A stretch of 24,872 bases of DNA, from positions 1 to 24,872 of the forward strand of contig JBGVIB010000081.1 in assembly GCA_045122835.1 (NCBI GenBank), given 5' to 3'. Made by a program: the position numbers and the translations under genes. Shown here in pieces: positions 6,697 through 13,821 of the stretch (its first letter is position 1; the number at the start of each line of letters is the position of its first letter). Origin of the DNA: JBGVMW01 sp045122835 (lineage in GTDB: Bacteria; Bacillota; Clostridia; Lachnospirales; Lachnospiraceae). The notes below the pieces were generated by a model, which saw nothing but the letters and a program-made list of their open reading frames with translations, had not been told where the DNA came from and did no database searches.

Positions 6697-8124
6697 ATGA
6701 TTGAGAAACAAATGGAGCAATTGCTATGGGAGTTTTCTGTAGAATTATTATTTATTGTGGATGGTAAGGGAATTATACAGAAAGTAAATAACTATGTCAT
6801 AAAGGAATTGGGATTTTCAGAAGATGAATTAGTTGGTATAGATATTCGTACCTTGTTTCAGAAGAACAGCCAGCCTATAGATCTGACAGGAGTGCAGGAA
6901 AGTGCAGTGGATACCGAAATCTATCGCAAGAATCGAACCTGCTTTCCTGTAGAAGGCAGAATCGGAAAAAGTGATGATGGCACACTCTATATTCTTGCTT
7001 TGTCTAGTACACTGGATCAGAAGGTGGCAAAGCGGGACATGCAGATGGGAAGAGAAGCGGTAGAACAGGCAAACAAAGTGCAACATGAATTTATGGCAAA
7101 TGTAACTCACGAATTGCGTACACCAGTGAATGGAATTCTAGGACATGTGAGAAATCTTTTAGAAGAAGAAGCATTGGCACCTCACAAGAATACCCTTCAT
7201 ATTATTGAAGGATGTTGCGATAATATGAATAAAATTATAAGTAACCTGTTAGATTTCTCAAAACTGGAATCAGGCAAATTTCAGATAGAGGAACGGAAAT
7301 TTTCTTTTCGAAAAATGATAGAACATGTGGTGGATACTAATATTGCTGCTGTCAATGAAAAGGGATTAAAGTTGTCTGTATCTGTGGCACAGAATGTGCC
7401 GGAGTACGTGATAGGTGATGAACTTCGAATTATGCAGGTCCTGAATAATCTGATTTCCAATGCTATGAAATTTACACCAGTTGGATATATTAAAGTGGAA
7501 GTCATTCAGACGATGAGGAAAAAACATGAGGTAGAGCTGTTTTTTATTGTTATGGATTCCGGTATTGGCATTTCAGAGGAAGGAAAACAGAAACTATTCC
7601 AAAGCTTTTCTCAAGTGGATGCTTCCATTACAAGAAAATATGGAGGCACGGGCTTAGGTCTGGCTGTATGTAAGGAATTGGTAACACTGATGCGAGGAAC
7701 CATACGTGTGGACAGTGAACTGGATGAAGGTTCTACTTTTTCTTTCTCTATCTGGCTTAGGTTGGCGGACGAAGAAAAAGATACAAATGGTATACCTGCT
7801 ATACAGGAACAATTTCAGTATGGGGACGAAGCGGATGATGAAGCGTTTGATACCGTGAAGGAATTTAACAGTACAGAAAATAAAAAAGAAATAGCAGATA
7901 CATTAGATAAACTGGTACTTTGCGTGGAAATGGAAAATTGGGACAGGGCAGAAAAATTTGCTGATTATCTGAAGCAGCTGGTGAAAGACGCACCAGATGA
8001 ATTAGATAAGAAGGTTTTCCGGATGCAAATGCAGATTCGTAAAGCGAATTATGAAAAGACCATGGAAATGTATCATAAGTTTACACAAGCTTACCGGACA
8101 CTTATAGGAGGTGAAGATTTGTGA
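6697..8124 (+). CDS. Soluble PAS-domain sensor histidine kinase
   Basis: This 475-residue protein has no membrane segment or signal peptide, so it should sense an intracellular cue. A PAS domain spans about 10-105. The dimerisation/phosphoacceptor helix has NVTHELRTP with H138. The ATPase domain shows the N box NNLISNAMKF (250-259), G1 DSGIGIS (287-293) and G2 GGTGLGL (316-322). After about residue 360 comes an acidic linker and then a helical segment (about 400-470) that I do not recognise; it has no HPt-type phosphotransfer motif and there is no attached receiver. ATG 6697 has GGAGG at 6682-6686. It overlaps the HD-GYP regulator by 4 bases, so that protein is the likely partner; the signal is unknown. 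Confidence 0.92.
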   Translation: MIEKQMEQLLWEFSVELLFIVDGKGIIQKVNNYVIKELGFSEDELVGIDIRTLFQKNSQPIDLTGVQESAVDTEIYRKNRTCFPVEGRIGKSDDGTLYILALSSTLDQKVAKRDMQMGREAVEQANKVQHEFMANVTHELRTPVNGILGHVRNLLEEEALAPHKNTLHIIEGCCDNMNKIISNLLDFSKLESGKFQIEERKFSFRKMIEHVVDTNIAAVNEKGLKLSVSVAQNVPEYVIGDELRIMQVLNNLISNAMKFTPVGYIKVEVIQTMRKKHEVELFFIVMDSGIGISEEGKQKLFQSFSQVDASITRKYGGTGLGLAVCKELVTLMRGTIRVDSELDEGSTFSFSIWLRLADEEKDTNGIPAIQEQFQYGDEADDEAFDTVKEFNSTENKKEIADTLDKLVLCVEMENWDRAEKFADYLKQLVKDAPDELDKKVFRMQMQIRKANYEKTMEMYHKFTQAYRTLIGGEDL

Positions 8125-9197
8125 TAAAGGCTGGAAAAAATGCAGCTGATATACTGATTGTAGATGATGTGGAATCTGATTTGCTATATTTAAAGAATGT
8201 GGTGGAACAGGCCGGTTATCATGCAAGAACAGCAGTCAGGGGAGAGGAAGCAATTACTATGGCGCGTGCAAAGCGTCCGGATTTAATCCTTCTTGATATC
8301 ACGATGCCCGATATGAGTGGATTTAAAGTTTGTGCAATACTAAAAAAAGATGTTCGCTTTCGAAAGGTGCCAATTATATTTGTCTCTGCATCAAAATTAG
8401 AAGATGATAAAGTGAGGGCGTTTCAGTTAGGGGGCGTGGACTATGTTTCAAAGCCCTTTTTCGTGTCAGAAATGCAGATGCGTATTGCTCATCATTTAAC
8501 AGACAGTATTACGGTGAATGAATTAGAAGAATCTAATAAAAGAATGAATCTGATGATTGTAGAGCAGATGAACCGTGTGGAGCAGGAAAAGAAAAATATG
8601 CTGCTGGCATTAGCCATGCTGTCAGAAAATAAAGAACATATGGCTGAGAATCATATTTATAATATCAGACGGAATTGCAGGCTGTTTGCCCAGAGTCTTC
8701 AATTTTCGCCTAAGTTTGAAGCTCAGGTTTCGAATTCCTTTATTGATTGTATTGAGATGGCATCCGGACTCCATGATATTGGAAAAATCCGTATTTCGGA
8801 TGAGATATTGTTGAAACCAGGTGCTCTTAGCGATGATGAAACCCATATGATACAACAGCATCCGGCTATGGGAGCCGCCATGCTACGCAATATTTACTCG
8901 GTTATTTCTGAGAATGAATTTATTGATATGGCGATAGATATTGCATTGTATCATCATGAAAAATGGGATGGAAGCGGATATCCAAAGGGCTTAAAGGGGG
9001 AAGAAATTCCTTTGGCAGCCAGAATTATGGCAATTGTGGATGCCTATGATGCATTAGCCAATGACCGTATTTACAAAAAAGCATATTCAGTGGAAAAATG
9101 CCGTAGCATTATGCGCGAGGAGGCTGGCAGATCTTTTGACCCTGACATGATAGATGTGTTTTTGAAAATCTACAGACAGCTTTCAGTGTGCAGATAA
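8121..9197 (+). CDS. Response regulator with HD-GYP domain (probable cyclic di-GMP phosphodiesterase)
   Basis: The 358-residue protein joins an N-terminal receiver (about 10-125; acidic pair D15/D16, phosphoacceptor D59, conserved K111) through a coiled-coil-like linker (135-165) to an HD-GYP domain (about 170-350). The metal and signature residues are visible: H178, H218-D219 in HDIGKI, H247 in HPAMG, and HHEKWDGSGYPKG at 278-290. HD-GYP enzymes hydrolyse cyclic di-GMP; activity here would probably be controlled by phosphorylation. The acidic residue usual four positions before the first His is Met (M174), a minor deviation. The GTG start at 8121 is set by AGGAGGTGA (8107-8115) and overlaps the kinase stop (GTGA). 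No cyclic di-GMP synthase lies in the window. Confidence 0.92.
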   Translation: MIKAGKNAADILIVDDVESDLLYLKNVVEQAGYHARTAVRGEEAITMARAKRPDLILLDITMPDMSGFKVCAILKKDVRFRKVPIIFVSASKLEDDKVRAFQLGGVDYVSKPFFVSEMQMRIAHHLTDSITVNELEESNKRMNLMIVEQMNRVEQEKKNMLLALAMLSENKEHMAENHIYNIRRNCRLFAQSLQFSPKFEAQVSNSFIDCIEMASGLHDIGKIRISDEILLKPGALSDDETHMIQQHPAMGAAMLRNIYSVISENEFIDMAIDIALYHHEKWDGSGYPKGLKGEEIPLAARIMAIVDAYDALANDRIYKKAYSVEKCRSIMREEAGRSFDPDMIDVFLKIYRQLSVCR

Positions 9198-9208
9198 TAT
9201 ACAAGAAA

Positions 9209-9237
9209 TTGACAAAAATGCTAATTCGGGTTATTAT
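9209..9237 (+). promoter_or_regulatory. Sigma-A promoter of the CheY-like regulator
   Basis: TTGACA (9209-9214), 17 bases and TATTAT (9232-9237), with expected start near 9244. It lets the single-domain regulator be made independently of the kinase operon. Confidence 0.8.
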
Positions 9238-9313
9238 GAAATGAGTAGAATTTGAGTGGGGATATACTGCAAATTCACAAATGTATAAATAATCGAGAAG
9301 GAGGAAAATGACC

Positions 9314-9706
9314 ATGAAGATTTTATTAGCGGAAGATGATTTTTCAACAAGAAAATTTATGCAGAAATGTTTGTCCAAGTATGGTGACTGTGATGTGACA
9401 GTAGATGGTATGGAGGCCATGGAGGCATACCGTTTTGGCTTAGAGGAAGAAGAACCATATGATTTAGTGTGTCTTGATGTAATGATGCCAGTGTTAGATG
9501 GTTATCAGGCTTTAAAAGGAATCCGTGATATCGAAAAGGAAAAAGAGCTTGATAAGACTAAAATATCCAAAATTGTTATGGTAACAGCATTAAATGATAA
9601 AAGAAATGCTAAGAAAGCATTTGATTTAGGTTGTGATGCTTTTTCAGGCAAGCCATTTGACCCGAAAAAGTTTGAAGAAACATTAAATGAATTGGGATTA
9701 CTTTAG
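9314..9706 (+). CDS. Single-domain CheY-like response regulator
   Basis: This 130-residue protein is a receiver and nothing else: acidic pair D8/D9, phosphoacceptor D55 in VCLDVMMP, T91 and K113 in SGKPFD. It has no output domain, so it probably acts by protein contact or as a phosphate carrier in the adjacent kinase/HD-GYP system; a chemotaxis role is possible but no che genes are here. AAGGAGG at 9298-9304 is nine bases from ATG 9314 and only three from the in-frame ATG 9308, so I prefer 9314. It has its own promoter and an intrinsic terminator directly after it, making a one-gene unit. Confidence 0.9.
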   Translation: MKILLAEDDFSTRKFMQKCLSKYGDCDVTVDGMEAMEAYRFGLEEEEPYDLVCLDVMMPVLDGYQALKGIRDIEKEKELDKTKISKIVMVTALNDKRNAKKAFDLGCDAFSGKPFDPKKFEETLNELGLL

Positions 9707-9711
9707 GATGG

Positions 9712-9744
9712 AAAAAGGAGTTGCTTGTGAGCAACTCCTTTTTT
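9712..9744 (+). terminator. Bidirectional terminator between the regulator and HAD genes
   Basis: AAAAAGGAGTTGCT (9712-9725) pairs with its complement at 9730-9743 around TGTG; the pairing T-run continues to 9744. A-run and T-run flanks allow termination in both directions, serving the CheY-like gene and the convergent HAD gene. Confidence 0.92.
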
Positions 9745-9820
9745 GAAATTATGTAACCATTACTAATTGATTGGTAAGATACCAGGGTGTTGCTTTATTA
9801 TTATTTTTGCAAATACCTGA

Positions 9821-10465
9821 TTATTGTAATAGAGGAATTACCTCTTCAAGATTGTCTACACAAGCGTAGAGCATAGATTTGGTTGCTTCGTCCGGTGGTG
9901 CTAAATCCGGTACCATTACTGGCTTACAGCCAGCGTGGAAGGCGGAGGTGATGCCGTTTGGGGAATCTTCTAAGGCCATGCACTGGGATGGTGGTAATTG
10001 AAGCTTATTAGCGGCGGTCAGATAAATTTCCGGGTCTGGCTTTCCTTTCTGTATCATTGGGGGACAGACGATGGCATCAAAATACTGTATTAGATTTAAT
10101 TTAGTCAGATAGGGTTCTGTGCGATCATAGGAGGTAGCGGTGGCCACGGCACATTTATAGTGATGATCCCGCAGATAGGTTAGCAATTCATCTAAGCCTT
10201 TCTTTTTTTTAAGACCATTTTTTTCAATATAATCGTTCATTAATTCAATACGTTTTGTTCTTACTTTTGTATAATCAAAATCTTTACAGACGATTTCCTT
10301 TAATTTTACTGCGGCAAGAGGACCAGCCAGACTGCGAATCATTACCGAATGTTCCGGTTTCATTGGATAGCCATAAAATCTAGCGGCTTCACACCAGAAA
10401 CGCTGATATAAAGTTTCAGTATCAAGCATGAGACCATCCATGTCAAAAATTACACCTTTTATCAT
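9821..10465 (-). CDS. HAD-superfamily phosphatase, beta-phosphoglucomutase-like
   Basis: This 214-residue protein is a subfamily IA HAD hydrolase. Motif I is FDMDGLMLDTE (D8 nucleophile, D10), motif II lies in AVATATS, the conserved lysine is in KGKPDPEIY and motif III is ALEDSPNGI. The cap lies between motif I and about residue 80. The second motif I aspartate and the DG after it fit either a sugar-phosphate phosphatase or a beta-phosphoglucomutase; substrate cannot be read from sequence. The start at 10465 has GGAG eight bases upstream on the minus strand and begins right before motif I; an upstream in-frame ATG at 10519 would add 18 untypical residues. It has its own promoter, divergent from aguA. 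Confidence 0.88.
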   Translation of the reverse strand: MIKGVIFDMDGLMLDTETLYQRFWCEAARFYGYPMKPEHSVMIRSLAGPLAAVKLKEIVCKDFDYTKVRTKRIELMNDYIEKNGLKKKKGLDELLTYLRDHHYKCAVATATSYDRTEPYLTKLNLIQYFDAIVCPPMIQKGKPDPEIYLTAANKLQLPPSQCMALEDSPNGITSAFHAGCKPVMVPDLAPPDEATKSMLYACVDNLEEVIPLLQ

Positions 10466-10509
10466 AAAGTTGTCTCCATTTCCCGTAAAATATATTTTGA
10501 ACATGCTAT

Positions 10510-10538
10510 AGTGTAACATAGATTCTTTGTAGTATCAA
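10510..10538 (-). promoter_or_regulatory. Probable sigma-A promoter of the HAD gene
   Basis: On the minus strand, TTGATA (10538-10533), 17 bases and TACACT (10515-10510). Expected start near 10503, about 38 bases before the ATG at 10465. This also argues against the upstream ATG at 10519. Confidence 0.6.
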
Positions 10539-10587
10539 TGGGGGACAGGATTTAAAGCCAATTACGAAAAGAATGTTGCCTGGTTAT

Positions 10588-10616
10588 TTACAGAACAGGG
10601 TAACTTAGTGTAAAAT
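10588..10616 (+). promoter_or_regulatory. Candidate promoter of aguA
   Basis: TTACAG (10588-10593), 17 bases and TAAAAT (10611-10616). The match is moderate, but it is the best plus-strand candidate in the divergent HAD/aguA gap. Confidence 0.45.
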
Positions 10617-10673
10617 AGCCAAAGGGTAAAAGATTACCGTAATACAAATTGAGACAATCAGATGGAGGTTCAT

Positions 10674-11768
10674 GTGAAGATATTAAATAGTACACCAAGA
10701 GAGGATGGATTCCGGATGCCAGGGGAGTTTGAACCTCATGAAGGCTGCATTATGATATGGCCGGAGCGTGGAGATTCCTGGCAGTATGGTGCGTTTGCAG
10801 CCAGGAAAGCATTTGTGCAGATAGCAGAGGCAATATCTGAATCAGAGGAATTAACAGTGGCAGTTAGTGAAGCCCAGTATGATACAGCCAGAGAAATGCT
10901 TCCAGAACGGGTAAGAATCGTGGAAATGTCAAGCAATGATTCCTGGGCAAGAGATTATGCACCTACTTTTGTAATAGATGATAACGGGACAAGACGGGGA
11001 ATTGACTGGGGATTTAATGCATGGGGCGGACTGGTGGATGGTCTGTATTTTCCATGGGATAAAGATAATAAGATGGCAAGAAAATTTTGCGATTTATTGC
11101 AGAATGATGTATATAATGCAAGAGATTTTATCTGCGAAGGTGGTTCCATTCATGTAGACGGGGAAGGCACTGCTATGGTAACAGAGGCATGTCTGTTAAG
11201 TGAAGGCAGAAATCCTCATATGAGTAAGACAGAGATAGAGGAGAAGCTTTGTGCATTTTTAAATGTAACAAAAGTAATCTGGCTTCCATGTGGAATTTAT
11301 CAGGATGAAACAAATGAACACGTGGATAATATTTGCGCATTTACTGCACCGGGAGAAGTAGTGCTTGCCTGGACAGAGGATAGGGAAGATGTGCAATATG
11401 AAATGTCTAAGCGTTGTCTTGAGGTGTTAGAAGCATCAACAGATGCAAAGGGTAGAAGGCTTATCGTTCATAAGTTACCCCTTCCAAAACCAGTCTATAT
11501 GGAAGAAAATGAGTGTGAAGGTCTGCTTCATATGGATGGGGAACCTACCAGAGAAGTAGGGGAACGGTTAGCGGCGTCTTATGTGAATTTTTATATTGCC
11601 AACAAAGCAATCATTATGCCAGGCTTTGGAGATGAAGCGGATGAAGCAGCTAAAAAAGTATTAGAAACCTGTTTCCCAACCAGAAAAATTGTGCAGATTC
11701 CAGCCAGAGATATTTTAATTGGTGGCGGAAATATTCATTGTATTACACAACAGATTCCTTCCGTTTAA
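10674..11768 (+). CDS. aguA: Agmatine deiminase
   Basis: AguA hydrolyses agmatine to N-carbamoylputrescine and ammonia, the first of two steps to putrescine. The 364-residue protein begins with the family N-terminus (STPREDGFRMPGEFEPH) and has WPERGDSW, the SNDSWARDYAPTFV segment, CEGGSIHVDGEG, and the C-terminal catalytic cysteine (C356) in GGGNIHCITQQIP, all diagnostic of the guanidine-modifying enzyme fold. I chose GTG 10674: GGAGG at 10665-10669 is five bases upstream and gives the usual N-terminus. The ATG at 10662 overlaps that ribosome binding site and lacks one of its own. aguB follows after 124 bases. Arginine decarboxylase, which makes agmatine, is not in the window. Confidence 0.96.
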   Translation: MKILNSTPREDGFRMPGEFEPHEGCIMIWPERGDSWQYGAFAARKAFVQIAEAISESEELTVAVSEAQYDTAREMLPERVRIVEMSSNDSWARDYAPTFVIDDNGTRRGIDWGFNAWGGLVDGLYFPWDKDNKMARKFCDLLQNDVYNARDFICEGGSIHVDGEGTAMVTEACLLSEGRNPHMSKTEIEEKLCAFLNVTKVIWLPCGIYQDETNEHVDNICAFTAPGEVVLAWTEDREDVQYEMSKRCLEVLEASTDAKGRRLIVHKLPLPKPVYMEENECEGLLHMDGEPTREVGERLAASYVNFYIANKAIIMPGFGDEADEAAKKVLETCFPTRKIVQIPARDILIGGGNIHCITQQIPSV

Positions 11769-11772
11769 AATG

Positions 11773-11875
11773 TCGCAGATTCTGCGAAAAAGAGGAATGG
11801 TTGAAATGGTATTTCTTCAACCGGGAAATTGTGTGGTTAGGTAGTTCTTTTGAATGAAAAAGCCGCTTGTGCGGC
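11773..11875 (+). promoter_or_regulatory. Three hairpins between aguA and aguB
   Basis: TCGCAG/CTGCGA (11773-11787), GGTTGAA/TTCAACC (11799-11822) and GCCGC/GCGGC (11862-11875) lie in the gap between the two genes. None is followed by a T-run, so they look like mRNA processing, stability or control elements and not terminators. The last ends 17 bases before the aguB ATG, next to its ribosome binding site. Confidence 0.5.
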
Positions 11876-11892
11876 GGAATGGAGCGGAGAAT

Positions 11893-12768
11893 ATGAGAAA
11901 AGTAACAGTAGCGGCAATTCAGATGAAGTGTAACGGTACAAGAGAGGAAAACATCAGGAGAACAGTAGGGTTTGTAGAGGAAGCGGCAAAGAATGGGGCA
12001 AACATTATCTTACCATCAGAATTGTTTGAAACCAATTATTTTTGCCAGGAAAAACAGTATGAGCATTATAAACTTGCTTTACCAGTAGAAGAAAATGAAG
12101 CAGTAAAGGAATTGCAAAAAGTAGCAGCCGCGTATCAGGTTGTGATTCCAGTGAGCGTGTATGAAAGAGAGGGAAACAGCTTTTATAATACAGTGGTGAT
12201 GCTAGATGCGGATGGTAGTATTATGGGAACCTACCGTAAAACCCATATTCCGGATGACCATTTCTATCAGGAGAAGTTTTATTTTACACCCGGAGATACC
12301 GGATTTAAGGTATGGGATACCAGATATGGAAAAATCGGTGTAGGTATCTGTTGGGACCAGTGGTTCCCGGAGGCTGCACGTTGTATGGCATTGATGGGGG
12401 CAGAGATTTTATGCTACCCAACAGCAATTGGCAGCGAGCCAATTCTTGAATGTGACAGCATGCCACATTGGAGACGGTGTATGCAGGGACATAGTGCGGC
12501 AAACCTTATGCCGGTTATTGCAGCTAACCGAATTGGTTATGAGAAGATATCGCCATGTGAGGAGAATAACCATCAGGAATCCGCACTAGAGTTCTATGGT
12601 TCTTCTTTTATTACTGATGAAACAGGCGAGATTGTGGCAGATGGCTCCCGTGATAAAGAGGAGATTCTGTATGCAGAGATTGATTTGGATGCAGCAGAGG
12701 ATATGAGATTGAGTTGGGGTGTGTTCCGTGACAGAAGACCGGAAATGTACCAGATTCTTACGAAATAA
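11893..12768 (+). CDS. aguB: N-carbamoylputrescine amidase
   Basis: AguB cleaves N-carbamoylputrescine to putrescine, carbon dioxide and ammonia, completing the path opened by aguA. The 291-residue protein is a carbon-nitrogen hydrolase with the Glu-Lys-Cys triad visible: E43 in PSELFETNYF, K116 in YRKTHIPD and C153 in GICWDQWFPEAAR. The ELFETNYFCQ and HWRRCMQGHSAAN segments fit the carbamoylputrescine amidases. ATG 11893 lies behind GGAGCGGAGA (11881-11890); an in-frame ATG at 11854 would add 13 residues encoded partly by a hairpin. It is probably co-transcribed with aguA. Confidence 0.95.
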   Translation: MRKVTVAAIQMKCNGTREENIRRTVGFVEEAAKNGANIILPSELFETNYFCQEKQYEHYKLALPVEENEAVKELQKVAAAYQVVIPVSVYEREGNSFYNTVVMLDADGSIMGTYRKTHIPDDHFYQEKFYFTPGDTGFKVWDTRYGKIGVGICWDQWFPEAARCMALMGAEILCYPTAIGSEPILECDSMPHWRRCMQGHSAANLMPVIAANRIGYEKISPCEENNHQESALEFYGSSFITDETGEIVADGSRDKEEILYAEIDLDAAEDMRLSWGVFRDRRPEMYQILTK

Positions 12769-12793
12769 AAAGGTTCCAAGGCTCATACGGAAA

Positions 12794-12844
12794 ACGAACA
12801 GCTCTTTACCAACATAAGGTGTTGGTAAAGGGCTGTTTGTTTTT
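12794..12844 (+). terminator. Long terminator between aguB and spo0A
   Basis: Bases 12797-12814 pair with 12820-12837 over 18 positions (one G-T), extendable outward by three more, with a TAAGG loop. TTTTT follows at 12840-12844 on the plus strand, and the minus strand is also T-rich after the stem, so it should serve both convergent genes. Confidence 0.92.
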
Positions 12845-12861
12845 AGAATAGTAATTATATT

Positions 12862-13626
12862 TTACATTCTGGCTTTTGTTGCCAAGGATGCAATAAATTC
12901 AGAATTCGTTGGTTTTAACGTATTAGAAAGGAAATAATCTTCCATATCACAATTATCATTTCTGGAATTTCGTTGCCAGCAAACCTCAATTGCATGGCGG
13001 ATAGCACGTTCCACGCGGGATGGCGTTGTGAAATATTTGTTTGCTATTTCAGGATACAATATTTTTGTCACGGAATCTAATGCATTTATATTCCGTACAC
13101 ACATTTCAAGTGCTGTCTGCAAATAACGGTATCCCTTTAAATGAGCTGGTACGCCTATATGTTGTAACATATCAGTAATCTGCTTCTGTTTGTCCATGGT
13201 TAATGACATCGTATTTGTACAGGGGAGTGATTTTGTATAAGAAAATGAAGCTGTGTTGCCACTATATACAAAACGAATTCTCTGTGAGAGAATGTTTAGA
13301 TCGATTGGTTTCAGTAAATAATAGCTGACACCTAAGTCAAATAGAGCTTGCGTAATAGGTGCACTGTTTACCTTTGTTAATACAATGAATTTCGTGTCAG
13401 GGTACTTAGTGATTGTATTTTCAATAATGCTTAGTCCATCTGCTCCTGGCAGAAGCAAATCAAGTATCATTACATCCGGATGCAAATCATCCAATAATTT
13501 TGTGGCTTTTATCCCGTTGTTGGTTTTACCAATAATCTCAATATCTGCATGCTGATTGATGGACTCCTCCACAGTACTCATGTAAAATTCATCGTTATCG
13601 GCCAATACAATTGATATTTTATTCAT
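12862..13626 (-). CDS. spo0A: Sporulation transcription factor Spo0A (divergent receiver)
   Basis: Spo0A, when phosphorylated by the phosphorelay, turns on entry into sporulation. The 254-residue protein has a receiver (1-120) and the highly conserved Spo0A DNA-binding domain (about 145-254), with IGVPAHLKGYRYL, KILYPEIANKY, TTPSRVERAIRHAIEV and KPTNSEFIA all visible. D56 is the phosphoacceptor and T84 and K106 are present, but the usual A-D-D-N of the acidic pocket reads A-D-N-D (residues 9-12), so the second metal-binding acid (position 11) is Asn, with Asp shifted to 12. ATG 13626 follows AAGGTGATGAG. Its usual neighbour spoIVB is absent, so this may be a relocated or second spo0A. Confidence 0.92.
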   Translation of the reverse strand: MNKISIVLADNDEFYMSTVEESINQHADIEIIGKTNNGIKATKLLDDLHPDVMILDLLLPGADGLSIIENTITKYPDTKFIVLTKVNSAPITQALFDLGVSYYLLKPIDLNILSQRIRFVYSGNTASFSYTKSLPCTNTMSLTMDKQKQITDMLQHIGVPAHLKGYRYLQTALEMCVRNINALDSVTKILYPEIANKYFTTPSRVERAIRHAIEVCWQRNSRNDNCDMEDYFLSNTLKPTNSEFIASLATKARM

Positions 13627-13655
13627 CTCATCACCTTATCCTATCTGTTTATATG

Positions 13656-13677
13656 TTTTCGAAAGAAAACTCGAAAA
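13656..13677. promoter_or_regulatory. Inverted repeat in the spo0A 5' leader, operator-like
   Basis: TTTTCGA (13656-13662), eight bases, TCGAAAA (13671-13677). It lies about 10-30 bases after the predicted spo0A start of transcription. The left half overlaps TTTCGAA (13657-13663), one mismatch from the 0A box TGTCGAA, so Spo0A autoregulation or binding by the neighbouring XRE protein are both possible. Confidence 0.4.
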
Positions 13678-13691
13678 TTGTTACATGTTGG

Positions 13692-13720
13692 ATTATAACA
13701 GATGAAATTTTGCATTTCAA
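13692..13720 (-). promoter_or_regulatory. Sigma-A promoter of spo0A
   Basis: On the minus strand, TTGAAA (13720-13715), 17 bases and TATAAT (13697-13692). Expected start near 13685, about 59 bases before the ATG. Confidence 0.78.
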
Positions 13721-13740
13721 TTCCAGATTTGGAATATAAT
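13710..13740 (+). promoter_or_regulatory. Candidate promoter of the XRE regulator gene
   Basis: TTGCAT (13710-13715), 19 bases and TATAAT (13735-13740) on the plus strand. A second candidate is TTGAAT (13742-13747), 17 bases and TAGAGT (13765-13770). The first has the better -10 and overlaps the spo0A -35 on the other strand. Confidence 0.45.
13720..13735. repeat. Inverted repeat ATTCCA-N4-TGGAAT between divergent promoters
   Basis: A perfect 6+4+6 inverted repeat touching the spo0A -35 on one side and the candidate XRE -10 on the other. This position suits an operator for the XRE protein. Confidence 0.45.
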
Positions 13741-13756
13741 ATTGAATTTTTTTGGC

Positions 13757-13786
13757 GAATATGGTAGAGTTTTTTTCTGAATATGG
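13757..13786. repeat. Direct repeat GAATATGG, two copies 22 bases apart
   Basis: GAATATGG occurs at 13757-13764 and 13779-13786, two helical turns apart, just before the XRE gene. The spacing would place two bound proteins on the same DNA face. Confidence 0.45.
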
Positions 13787-13821
13787 AAGATTTTATAAGA
13801 AAAGTAAACGGAGAAGCGAAG

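Noticed and set aside
6697..8124. The kinase as a sporulation phosphorelay kinase feeding Spo0A
   Set aside because: Possible, but it is coupled to the HD-GYP regulator and nothing in the sequence ties it to Spo0A.
9109..9420. Minus-strand open frame across the HD-GYP/CheY-like gap
   Set aside because: It overlaps both genes and the regulator promoter and has no ribosome binding site.
10674..12768. aguA-aguB as an agmatine catabolic (ATP-yielding) cluster
   Set aside because: No carbamate kinase, putrescine carbamoyltransferase or antiporter is present; with the AguB amidase it fits putrescine synthesis.
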